From NCBI GenBank assembly GCA_900073065.1, contig FJOG01000020.1:4144-68143 (forward strand): a stretch of DNA of 64,000 nucleotides, given 5' to 3'. This DNA is from Phialocephala subalpina (Eukaryota; Ascomycota; Leotiomycetes; Helotiales; Mollisiaceae). Shown here in pieces: positions 53,470 through 64,000 of the stretch. The stretch's first letter is position 1. Each line of letters begins with the position of its first letter. A model generated the notes under the pieces. The model had not been told where the DNA came from. It saw only the letters and a list, made by a program, of their open reading frames with translations, and did not search any database. Both the position numbers and the translations under genes were made by a program.

Positions 53470-56400
53470 TGCCTCGGAGTTGAAGTTGCGTTGTAGGATG
53501 CACTTTCGTTTCAGAAAAGAACTTGACAACTTGCAAAGGTGGGAAAAAACCGGATAAGGAAAGCAATAACAACTCGCGAAATTTAAAGACGAAGATGGGA
53601 GGAAAGCCAACGTTATATAACTTGATACTTACTTGGCGATATCGAGATATTGGAACTGCTCTTTAAGCGCCGGAGCTTTTATTGATGGTATCTCCATCCC
53701 ATCCGTCAAAGAATTACTGATCGTGTCGTGATTGCTAAGCACGACTGCAGAATACGTGGAAAGTCTAGATCCTGGCCAATGAGGTTCAGATCAGCGAGCG
53801 CATTAACTACGAACGGCAATAAACGACGACGGACTCGGAAAGCCAACCGTGTTTCGACATTTCGTCACGAAACATGGATAATTGGAAACGTACGAAGTTG
53901 GAAGAAGGTTGGGAAAGGGGTTGGACGAATTTACCCGCCTACGGTGACCCAGCCGAGGGCTTACAGCTTCCAATATCTCTTCGATTCCTTTCGTAATTAT
54001 TAATTAATATCAAGCTTTCCATAGACTTCTACAGATATCGTCGTGCTCTAGTGAGCTATGGTCTGGGCATCATTGTTGTCAATTTTCAAGCACGATTAGC
54101 TCTCTTCAGCGCTGAACAGTCGTGATTTTACCCCTCCATACATGGCCTTCTGCTCTTTCCTGGCAGCTTTGGCAGAAAGGATTGGTCATTTTGCTTGTAG
54201 AGACATTTACAAGAGGGGAATATACAGCCTTTGCTCCATCACTGAAATTCCAATTACCAATTTGTCATTTCTTCCTCGTCCTGTCTCTCGATCGGTGGGT
54301 CGTCTGTCCTGGCTCCAGGAGATCTTCAGACACCAACTCCATGACTTTCCTAGGCGCATAAAACAACAGACGTACCATGAAATTGCAGACTGCCTTCTCG
54401 CTATATGTCGGTTGGATGATCTCTTTCAGGCAATTCTGGCGCATTGACTATGTCAAGATATGCATACCCCTTATGCCACAGTAATATAATGATGGATTGA
54501 ACTCTTTCAGCCTGCCGACATGCAACCTTCGAGGTGAGAAACGTACCAAGAGATAGCTATTTGATCTCGAGGTACCGTTCCACTAGGTATCTCTTGCTCC
54601 GGATGCAACAAATATTCGGGTGTGGGCTTCATACAGGCTACCATGAGCCGACAAGCAGTCTTCTCATGGTATTGGACTTCTCAGAACACAGAGTATGGGA
54701 CGAAAACGACATCCCCTGAAACCGGCCATCATCCCGAGGAGAAAGCATGGCAAACTTGGGATCGAGGTGAATGAACAAGAATGCCAGATCGCAAAAGAAA
54801 AGCATGACAACAAGGTGCTTCTCGTGTTCATGGCATTAGCTGATTGGTACGCAAGCACTGCGGTCGAAGATAGCCTGGTTGAGGCGTGCGAACCAGACTA
54901 ATAGGATCGAACTACTACCAGATCGGAAGGGTATGGCAACAGGTTCGTAGTTGCGGAGTTATGGCAGCTTCTGTTTTGTCGCTTCGGTTGACGTTGCCCC
55001 GCAGCCAAAAAGAGGAGTCCTCGGGAGAGCAGACACTGATCCAAGTTACATCACCGATACAGTTGCTACGATGTACCGTTTATCAAGTCAAAATATCAAG
55101 AGTCCTACGCGCGAGGAGGAATCGAGTGAATAGGCGAGTATCAGTTCTTTTTCCAGCGATTCACGCGCAGAGTCATGTGACGTACCCCAATCTTCAACCC
55201 CGTCTGTTGAGCTTATATGGAATGGGAAGTGGAGGTTACAATCTGGGAGCATGGCAAATATATATATTGAGCATATGTGCCAGCTTTTGGAAGTACCACA
55301 GGCAAAACAAAAGAGCGTGCAAACCGGTGAATATGTCACTGAAGTCCAGCAGAGACAAGCCCTGAGATGAACAATTTTGGATACAAAGGGATTGTGAAAA
55401 GTTTGAATTGACCTTCACCTTGGAAGCGGAGTTGAAAGTCCGTCTGTATTATCAAGACTACTGCTTTATATGATCTCTAACTTGAATTGGGCAACTCAGA
55501 AGTGGCGACTCATGTCGACGAGTCCCCTTGAGTTCTGTTGTCATATCAGAACTTGAAGGAAAGCAAGAACACATAAGCAGAACTTGGGAACTGAGACAAA
55601 GAGCAGAGAGCCAAAATTCCAATGAGAGAATATGAGGACGGTTTGTGAAAGAAGAAACCTCCCCATACTCGAAAACAAGCGAGACTCAAAAAGGGGGCGG
55701 GGTTAGACCTCTCGCTCGGACTTAACAAGGGCCTGCATCATGACCCACATAATAGATTAAGAGGCTGATGAGGCTGACCCAACGACCAGGAGCCGAGACG
55801 ACGATCTTGTCAGACGTTACTTCTTACCTTAAAGAAGCTACCGAGCTGTCTGGGCCGTATTCCTCGTCTCGTATTCGCGGGGTTCAAGTTCTTCTCGAAG
55901 AGGAACATGGGGTGGATGCTGATGACTTGAGACAATAGTGTATGGAAGTAAGAAGGGTTTTTGGGGGATACGGTCGTGCGCTCATTTGTGGCGAATTTGC
56001 GGTGATTGGTTGGGTTGAACGACATGCCATGGCCGCTCTTGCATGAAGCAGGAATTGAAGGGGAGTTTGAGGCAATGTCATTCTTGAAAGACCGAAACTG
56101 GAAGAACCCTCCCATGAATGAAATGGAGAAGGGATAAACAGATATTTCGAAGAGCTACGAAGTCAGATTCAAGGTCAAAAAGGAGGCCAGAAAGGATTGG
56201 TAAGAACTGACAATAGATAACAATCAATGACGATATACATTGCCTGCGTCAAATTTTACGGCCGTTGCCCTCGTTTAATCCCTGTCTTTGAAGGTCAGAC
56301 GATACTCCACATGTACATGGTCGCCACTCGAAACATTTTTTCGTGTAAGTGCGGAGTAACATGTCCTAGAGAGCCTCACATACTACTCTCATAGAGAATG

Positions 56401-59145
56401 ATATTGTAGATATTGATTGTTCTGGGAAGGTGCTCGTCTGCTCGTCTACTCGTCCGTAGGTTTTAACACCCATCTTGCCATCTTGGCGGAGGTTCCGCGG
56501 TCTTCTTCGGTATTTCGGTTCTTCGGCTGACCAAGTATCGATAGTCATGTTCAAAGGAGCATCAGACTATGATGTTGACCTTTCCTTGTGGCAGCGGACA
56601 TATCTAACGCCGAGATCCAGACTCGGGAACGAACTGACCATCCCCGGAGACCCGAGAATTCTTTTCCTTCGCTCGTCAAAAGTCAGTGGCTTCCTTGGAA
56701 GGGGCAAGACAGAATCTGCCAGGGAGGGAAGAGTCTTTTTGATTACTAGATCGAAGAATCTTTCTCGCGGATTCTTCGAAACCAGGTTCCCGAGGCGATG
56801 GATAGCGACACCTGGTTCCTAACTTGCTCGTTCGCGTCGTTCTCAGTGCTGATGACCGGTCCCGAGTTTCCTGACGCAGTAGTGACTAGGACGTATATCC
56901 TTGAGTGATACCTCGTGAACGCAGGCCAATGCAATGGGTTGCCTTCTGTCTTCGGCGAAGGAGCCGTCGTATTCTCAATCTTCCTCCTTCCACTTCGCCG
57001 CTATGCTTGACAGATACCGAAGACGCGATTCGTCTGCTAGCTTTCCAACTCAGAGTCCTCCGGGTTATATCGGGAGAAGTATGTCAGCCCGTTAATGTTG
57101 CTCGAGATGGCGTCCTGTTCGCCACAACTCGTAACCAGCCCCCTCGTGAACGTACATCCGGGGGCCATTAAGAATGGTTCCCCATGGCCCAGAGTCGGAG
57201 GGACATCAAATTTACCCCGATATTTCCATGGTCGAATCTTCTGCCGGCGGGCATTTCGATTTAGCGCGAGGCCGCGGAAGCTCATCTGCTACGTTGAGGA
57301 TGTAGAATGAGCGATATGGCAAAGGAGCCTCATGAGAAACGAAAGGATGTTGGCGGATTTAACGATCTGTAATGAAGTGTTAGCGGGTGGTCAATTACTT
57401 TATACAGTTGCATACATATGCAAGTTGATTCCTATCTCCATTGGATAGCACCTCAGCAAGATAGTGATCATGAGCCTTTTCGCTCTCGGTCTCAACCTAA
57501 ACAGCCGAGGTTCGTCGTACTTCTTCCACTAAAGAGTCGAGAAGTGCTTCGAGAGGCCGTGCGTTTGCTGGAAGTTCGATCTGTAAGGATACAGTAATAA
57601 TGAGTATTCGTCGTGGAAGAGAGAGAGGCTCATTGTTGGAAGACCGTGCCTGCCGAGCAGAACCGTAAATCCGCGTCGCTATCCTACCACAAGTGCGATC
57701 GCCGATATACTTCTGTCGGCGTTCCCAGGTACCGCGGCAGCCGCCTGACTACCGTTTACACAGTCAGGGGATATCAAATGGAGACGCAAAACAACATCAT
57801 CAAACATGAATAGACTGCAGGTACTAAACTAAAATCAATAGAGACTCGATAGAATCTTCCCCAAACAATTCAGCGCCGAAGGTCGATACCTAACCATTAC
57901 TCTGCTTGCGAAAGTTGGGGGTCACAAGAAATTTCATGCAAGATAGACGACGCAATTATGTACTCTGAAGACACCCCCACAAGCCGAGACATCTTCGGGT
58001 GTCCACCAAGTGTCCACCTGGGCAATTATCGAGATCTCTGGAGCGCCATACCCTCCTTTGCCATCTTGGTAAGCAGTCTCCAAATCATTTGAGACAGTGA
58101 CGAAATTCTCCTATATGGAGGAGAATGAGGCTTTCGTAGGGCAGTAAACTTCCCACCACGTTGGACTATGGAGAACCTTCCCAGATCCCCCAAAAAAAGT
58201 GGGCGGAACTTTCGCCGTTGAGACGTCGGGGCCCGGTCCCGGATTCGTCTCCCTCTCATGGGTACCCAGCAAAAGCAACTGCACGGCGATTATTCATCAC
58301 GGCATCTCTGGTCTGTGCATAGTTCAGATAATGGTGAAGGGGGACCAAAGCTAGGTTCTTTGAGAGAATCAGATGATTTTCAATCTCCTGGGATAGCAAA
58401 TGATATTTGATTGAACGCAGCACTTACCGAATGCAGCAAGGTCCCGTCTACGATATAACGGGCTAATTTGTAAACTTCGTTTGTTCGTCGCTGACAATGC
58501 AGGGCGAGTATGGCTTATCGCCTACATGGGATGACTTTTTATTAATGCTTTTTTATGCAATATGTATCATTCTTGTTGAGAATGATTCAGAAATTCGACA
58601 ACACTTCGTCAGACATTCCTTGTTTGCAGATGGGTTGGTAAGATTTTAGGTGGCGCGAAGTCCACTACAGTCAGCTGCAGCTGAGTAGCGGTAACGGCCG
58701 TCCATAACAGCCCCCTAGTTGGCGGCCGGCCCAACACGAAGAACTCGTGTTAGCGTCGACGGGTCCTCAGGTCAGCTATCGCTTCGCAGCAGATCGGGAT
58801 GTGTTCTTGACGCCTTTTATTGCCTCACCCGGCCGTATGACTCTGAACTTTGTCTATTTGGAAACCACGCCACAGAAGTTCAAAACGAGATTGAATCGGG
58901 TTGCTGGGAATCTCTTCGACTGCTTGCCACTGTGGGGATTGGTACTGTACTACCTATGGTCCGCGACATAAAGTCTCGATGTGGAGGTGGGTGAGCTAAA
59001 TCAGAATGCCAAGTCATAAAAAGAGTCGTCACAAGTATAACGTTGTTCCCCTCCCTCGATTTGTTCAACTTCAAAGCATCGACAATATCCTGATATCCAC
59101 GACTTCTTGGGATAATTCCTGCATCACGAGGTTCAGTCGAGCACC
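53470..59145. other. Gene-poor stretch, 5.7 kb
   Basis: No open frame in this stretch shows a domain, a codon bias or a coherent exon chain on either strand. Composition is normal, not RIP-like. Small open frames around 54.1-55.4 kb, 56.5-57.3 kb and 58.7-59.0 kb were examined and not supported. It could hold non-coding transcripts, decayed genes or long regulatory DNA. Confidence 0.55.
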
Positions 59146-59735
59146 ATGTCTGGAGTTCGAGTACCATACCGACCGGCTAGTGTACTTCCAGCAGGCATCC
59201 CGCCCCTGAATCTATTCAGACTATGGGCGCATTCTCCTTCGACTCTACCACACGCAATATCTCTGGGAACTGCTTGTTTTCGCGATACCTCCCTCACTCC
59301 ATATCAGCGAGAGCTTGTCTGCCTGCTCAACGCCAAACGACTCGCCTGCGAGTATCAGTGCAGGCAGCACATACAGATAGCAAAGACAACCGGGGTCACA
59401 GACGCCCAGATTGAGGCGCTGACTTCGGGAAACATCTACTCGTCGGTCTGGTCAACGTCAGAAAAGGCTTTGTTAGCCTTTGTGGACGAGGTCATTTCTG
59501 GCCCAGAAGTAAGCGACGAGGTCTTTGCGAACGCGAGAAGATGTTACAGCGATCAACTTCTTGTTGAGGTCGTTACCATGCAGGTAAGAGGCAGCCTTGG
59601 GCGTTTTGGGAAAGTGAACTCACCGGACGGCAGGGCTTTTATTATAGTCTGGCGAGGATCGCAACCGTGTTTCGTGTCGATCTGGAACATACCAGCAGGG
59701 CGGCAGGCACAGAAGCAAATGGTAGAAATAGTTGA
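59146..59735 (+). CDS. Carboxymuconolactone decarboxylase / AhpD-like protein
   Basis: Two exons (59146-59583 and 59634-59735; 50-nt intron) give 179 residues. It has the CMD fold pattern: LTPYQRELVCLLNAKRLACE, then Cys68 and Cys72 (CEYQC) and His75 near the usual redox/catalytic position, GVTDAQIEAL, and after splicing VTMQGFYYSLARIATVFRVD. Family members include peroxidase-partner AhpD proteins and decarboxylases. The fungal ones are small cytosolic proteins, often next to tailoring enzymes. Unspliced, the frame runs on to 59856 without family similarity, which supports the intron. Confidence 0.87.
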
Positions 59736-59997
59736 ACTGCCGGTTGATGATAGAAACGAGGGGAAAGGAGTCTTTGATTCAGCATTGTTCTTGATTAGAT
59801 GCTTGTTATTTTCCCGCTTGGCGCAATGTTTGGAGTGTAGGCGTTCTTCTCGATGATTGCTGGGCGAGACACTACCAGGGCAGGCGAAGCTGCCTCGTAT
59901 GAAACCGCATGACAGATTCAGAGGACAAATGTTTTTCCCAAATTGGATTAGGTAATCGCACCGGCGGCGACGTTTCTGATCAAGGCCTTAGGCTAGG
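59736..59997. other. Convergent intergenic
   Basis: 260 bp between the CMD-like gene and the 3' end of atg22. Nothing further is seen. Confidence 0.5.
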
Positions 59998-62063
59998 CTA
60001 ATCATGATCTCTCATCAATCCCTCAGCCTCTCCATCTCTCCCCACAGAATTCAGCTCTAAGCTATCCCCGCCGCCTCCAGTTTTCTTAACAAGACCTGCC
60101 ATTCGGGCAGCATCTGCCGACCCCCTTTCTGCGTTGACAATCCAGATCAGAGGTGCCGGCAAAGCAGTCATTATCGCTAGGAACGCGAAGGCTGGCCGAA
60201 TCGTCCCCGAGCGATCCACGATTGCTCCCACGATAGCAGGTCCTACAGCGGAACTTCCTTTGTCGGTGATGGCGTAAAGGGCATAGAAAGCGGCCTCCTG
60301 CCCTGGTGGAATCAATTGACCGAAGAACGAACGACAGTGAGAAGACAATCCTCCCATGACTATGCCATAAACAACACCGAGGATATAGATCTCCCAAGGC
60401 TTCTGAAGCCCAATAACCCCCCACGACTTGAACAACGGAATATAGCCTAATAGTCCGTAGATGGGAATGACTTCCATCAAAGCTATACATGCGACAATGG
60501 TGTGATTGGTTTTCAATGCAAAACGGCGAGCGAGGATCGGCCAGGCAAAAGCACCTGCAATACCCATTGTAGTGACTGTAATTGACAGCAAGGCGATGGG
60601 AACGGTACCCATCTTGAGCTCGGTTCGCGCGAAGAGGATGGCGGTTCCTGATATGGTGGCGGTGGCATCCGAGAGAAGAAACCCTGCCCATCAAGATCTC
60701 GGAGTCAGCTAACTTCTTTTGTATGTTTCGAGGGCAAATATGCATGTCTCAAGAGTGCTTCTGGAGCACAGTTGGAGTGCATTGGAGCAATGCACTCCAG
60801 AGACATTCCGGAAGAGGAAATAATTCTCCGAGAAATTGACACTTACAGGCAATCAGGAAGATGACGACCTCGCGAAGCTTACTTGCCACCTTGACCGTTT
60901 TCCAGAGGGACATCCAAGCAAACGAGATATATACCAAACCCGAGCGCCAACGTCCGCCACTTGACAGCGTACTTTTCAAAGGTGGGCCAGGACGATCTCG
61001 CAAAGACAGCATGGAAGGTATGCTGAAAAGGAACCACCACAGCCCAACCAGCAGAAGGACGAGGCGAAGAGCAAGTGTGGACGATACGGACATCTTCGAC
61101 AAGAAAAAGAGAATCAGAATACTGAGAAGTTGGACGAACACAGCTGCGAGGTAACCGATACCGACCCCTTTTGAAGAGATCGCGGTCGATAGCTTGAGTG
61201 CAGTAGCATCCGTTGTGTGGAACTTGGAGTGGCGGGTGTGAAGTCCGGCGTGCTCTGACGATTCTCTGTGTCTCAGACTGGGAGATTCAGGATGCAGTGC
61301 TTCTGTCGTCGAGTCGAGGCTGTCCTCATCTACTCTTGTATCCGGATGGTTTGCGACCAGTAATGGTAGGTAGCTGTTGAGCAGGACGAAGGACGAACCA
61401 AGGCATGTAACGGAGATGATGGTCAGGACAGACCCCACCAAGAAGATTTGTGGTACAACGAGCATGAACAGCATCGAGCATGTTGCCCCGGTGAAGGCGA
61501 AAGAAAGCAGTAATTTCTTCCGATATGTGCCTGTCATGCATATGAGTCTCGAATTTGTGTAGGTTCAAGAGCAACGTACCATGGTCGGCGACTGAACTGA
61601 ATGAGACGAGAGCAAGCGCTTGAACAAGGACTGCCAAGGAGAATGTATACATCGCGTAGCTCGATGTGGTCATCTCAAATCCAAGAACGTGGACAATGCA
61701 TTGATTGTTGTCTGACTCAGCAGCTCTTGACAACACTCTTGCAGCAGTCTTTCCAGCCTCAGCGGCAGTTTTTGCTGCCATGCAGGAGACACTCCTATCG
61801 GACCATAGAACGCCACGTTCCCGAGCTAGTTGTTCCAAAGTGACCGGAAGGAAAGAGCCTGGGAGGGGTTGATGATTAGGTACAGATATCCAGGATGGAC
61901 GATAATCTTGCTTACCCACACCACACACAGCAAAGACTTCTGCAGCCAGGCTGTACGCGTAGAACCCCTTCAACTCTCGGTCTGCAGTCGGTGAGACATC
62001 CTCTCCTTCGTATCGAGGCTCTCGCTGACCCCGCGGCGGCCTCGCAGCGCCGCCATTTTCCAT
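59998..62063 (-). CDS. atg22: Vacuolar effluxer Atg22-like transporter
   Basis: Four exons (61916-62063, 61580-61858, 60847-61530, 59998-60683) close in frame to 598 residues, the family length. The N-terminus has RELKGFYAYSLAAEVFAVCG. The middle contains several transmembrane helices and a hydrophilic loop. The C-terminal half has WFLLSDATATISGTAILFA and the Atg22 signature FGQLIPPGQEAAFYALYAI followed by DKGSS. Atg22 proteins are major-facilitator-type permeases of the vacuole membrane that export amino acids released by autophagy. The last intron (60684-60846, 163 nt) is three times longer than its neighbours and holds a hairpin. It is divergent from spt3, with about 500 bp between. Confidence 0.94.
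60774..60798. other. 10-bp perfect hairpin in the atg22 intron
   Basis: GGAGTGCATT, a 5-nt loop GGAGC, then AATGCACTCC. A second, overlapping outer pairing (TTCTGGAGCAC with a downstream CTCCAGA) is also possible. Confidence 0.8.
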
Positions 62064-62560
62064 CAGTCCGGATGACGGTCGGTCACACGCAGGGTATATG
62101 TGGAAGATGTGGTTGAGAGAGTCCGACGAAACGAGAACGATGCTTTTTGTTTCGAATCCAACTTAGTAAGTGAGCGTTTTTCGGAAGCTCGGGACGGTGA
62201 GCAGTGACATCACGTGTAGTGGGCTCCAATTGACGTAGGGAGAGGTCTGGAAATGGAATGAGCTTGGATACTTTGACAAATGAGTGCGTGGATATGGAAG
62301 AGCGCGAGCAGAGAGTATACAATGAAATTATAAATTTTCTTTGGCAGGAAAAGAAATATGTCTGGGAGCTGTGCGAGCTGTGGTACCTGGCTGTGGGCGG
62401 GCGGAGAGCGGTGGCAGAATTCTAGTAAGGTTACAGACTAGCGTCAAATGCTAGCTCCCGTCAAGGTCACCGTCGTCAAACTTCATGATGACTTCAATCT
62501 TCAATAATCTTCAGTTCACCCACATTACCTTAGACATCAACGTTCAAACAAGCAGGCAAG
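62064..62560. promoter_or_regulatory. Divergent promoter region of atg22 and spt3
   Basis: 497 bp between divergent start codons. It contains C/T-rich leader sequence on both sides (cacattaccttagacatcaacg before spt3). An ACGTGT/CACGTG-like site (tcacgtgtagt) occurs near 62210. No TATA box is evident. Confidence 0.5.
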
Positions 62561-63871
62561 ATGACGGACAAGATGGCGAAGTATCGGACGGAGATCCAGC
62601 AGGTAAGAGGACCTCTCTCTCTTTGGGTGGATGCTTGATGTGCATCACAGTCTACGACACGACTGTCTTGGAAATTCTGCCGGACGGCGGCTTCAATATC
62701 TTAGCCTTGACAAGGTATCCGAAGGGGCCATGCTAGGCTGAGATATTGGATGCTACTCAGGGAGGGTTGGCGAGAAACACCAGGCAAGGCTGGGAGATTG
62801 AGAGCGCTGTTGACGGTATCCATCCTGTCACGTGTACTGCTAATCCCTGACTGTGTTAGATGATGTACGTCTCGGGAGAGACTGCGGAAGCTTCAGCCGA
62901 GACTACAGGTATGATCGAGGAGATTGTGCGTCAACAGGTCATCGAAATGGTAAGTTTCTCTCAGCACATTGTATTCGGATCCGTCATTGACATGGCTTAG
63001 CTTCGTCAATGTACTGAGCAAGCATCTCGAAGAGGAAGCAGATCAATCTCTACCGATGATTTGATCTTTCTCATCCGTCACGACCAAGCCAAGGTATCAC
63101 GACTCCGAACCTTTCTTTCCTGGAAAGACGTCCGTAAGAATGTCAAGGATTCCGACGACAAAGGTGGTGATGCCGATATTGGACCTGCCGATGATCCAGC
63201 AGGTGCAGTCCCAGGAGGTCCAGTCGTCGACACGGCAAAGAAGAACAAGAAGGCGAAAGTAGGGCTGCCTTGGGAAGTCCCTTCCCTTTACAACCAGGAG
63301 GTACCAGAACGAGACGACGAGGAAGACGAGGATGAAGAGGAGATGAACTACGCCACCTTGCAGCGTCTCAAGAAGGCCGACGAGCGTACAAAGATCATGA
63401 CCAAGGAGGAATACGTAACTTGGTCCGAATATCGACAAGCATCATTCACCTTCCGAAAGGGCAAACGTTTCAAGGAATGGGCTGGCTTTGGCGTCGTCAC
63501 CGACTCGAAGCCCAACGATGATATCGTGGATATCCTCGGTTTCCTCACTTTCGAAATCGTCCAGACCCTGACTGAAGAGGCGCTGAAGATCAAGGAGGCA
63601 GAGGACCTGGTCAAAGACAAGTCCGGCGGTGAACAAACAGGCAAGAAGCGAAAGATCCAAGGACTTTTCGATCCGCCATCGGAAGGACGAACACCAGTCG
63701 AGCCTCGTCACATCCAAGAGGCGTTTCGACGATTGCAACAACGCCCCAATAAGCAACGAGCAATGTGCAATTTCACCAGAGGCTTGAATCGCACTCCATT
63801 GAAGCTGGTAAGCCATGACTCGGCGTTCATATTGTCATGGGTCATGTTCACTAATCGCATTATAGTTCTGA
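62561..63871 (+). CDS. spt3: SAGA complex subunit Spt3
   Basis: Four exons (62561-62602, 62860-62949, 63001-63807, 63866-63871) give 314 residues. It starts [20 protein letters not shown] and carries the first histone-fold helix set ([20 protein letters not shown], then [16 protein letters not shown] and [12 protein letters not shown]). An acidic middle loop follows, and then the C-terminal conserved [20 protein letters not shown] and [13 protein letters not shown]. Spt3 contains an intramolecular histone-fold pair and helps SAGA deliver TBP to promoters. The first exon has 14 codons and is followed by a 257-nt intron; the last exon is only six nucleotides (Phe-stop), so the final intron position is less certain. 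Confidence 0.94.
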
Positions 63872-64000
63872 TTGTGGGGTATTGCCTGCTTTGCGTGGCG
63901 TCGGGGCGGCGTTTAAATACCAGGGATTAAATCGCTAGGCTAGAACATCTGTGGCAAGGGTCTGCAGGATGCATGGAGTTTTCGGCGTTTTGGTCATGAT
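63872..64000. other. 3' flank of spt3
   Basis: Presumed 3' untranslated sequence; nothing further is visible before the window ends. Confidence 0.5.

Noticed and set aside
54534..55365. Overlapping open frames in the gene desert
   Set aside because: No domain, no codon bias, and no consistent exon chain on either strand.
58719..58994. 91- and 74-codon plus-strand open frames
   Set aside because: They overlap in different frames, with no recognisable family and no splice continuation.
59146..59856. Unspliced 236-codon version of the CMD-like gene
   Set aside because: Removing a 50-nt GT-AG intron yields the canonical CMD C-terminus; the unspliced tail has no similarity.

Overview
The window is nuclear DNA of a filamentous ascomycete (Pezizomycotina; a Leotiomycete-like fungus is my guess). 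The reasons are many 45-70 nt introns with GT...AG ends, RIP-type C-to-T decay of a retrotransposon, fungus-restricted families (FunK1 kinases, DUF7924, 2EXR, CorA-like signalling proteins, Zn2Cys6 factors), and orthologues of flbE, spt3, atg22, snu23, dph5, aps2 and the histidinol-phosphate aminotransferase. No RNA genes or CRISPR arrays were found. A run of N (49737-50262) marks an assembly gap.

Layout. 1-9.9 kb is an AT-rich, RIP-decayed block. It holds a Ty1/copia element with two LTRs (115 and 6340) and a second, shorter and more decayed copy reusing the middle LTR. A GC-normal island with a perfect hairpin follows near 8.2-8.5 kb. The block runs without a break into a FunK1 kinase pseudogene (about 8990-11008), then a DUF7924 relic and, at 15.1 kb, a second FunK1 relic. 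Between and after these lie a cell-surface sensor-like gene (13067-14294), a truncated Zn2Cys6 regulator and a secreted/GPI-type aspartic protease whose third exon appears to be joined through a GC-AG intron.

19-28 kb is gene-dense housekeeping DNA: a coiled-coil zinc-finger protein, a hemerythrin-domain protein, flbE, a divergent pair dph5/snu23 (translation and splicing) and a 2EXR protein.

29-44.5 kb looks like an accessory, rapidly evolving signalling cluster. It contains a kinase-vWA fusion protein, a CorA-like membrane protein gene with several lesions, a GMC-oxidoreductase relic, an uncharacterised multi-exon gene with an HEFTH motif and its decayed tandem copy, and a tail-anchored kinase carrying a single in-frame TAG. 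The kinase-vWA protein and the CorA-like protein, otherwise unrelated, share the peptide PPELPSGPPP. Five of its ten codons differ between the two, all silently. This is the most unusual observation in the window.

44.6-64 kb returns to conserved genes: aps2 (AP-2 sigma), a zinc-knuckle protein that contains a 14-nt micro-exon and runs toward the gap, histidinol-phosphate aminotransferase, a Gre2-like reductase, a gene-poor 5.7 kb stretch, an AhpD/CMD-like protein, atg22 and spt3 (SAGA). All exon coordinates come from manual splice-site reading with reading-frame closure; no homology search was run, so family names rest on recognised motifs.
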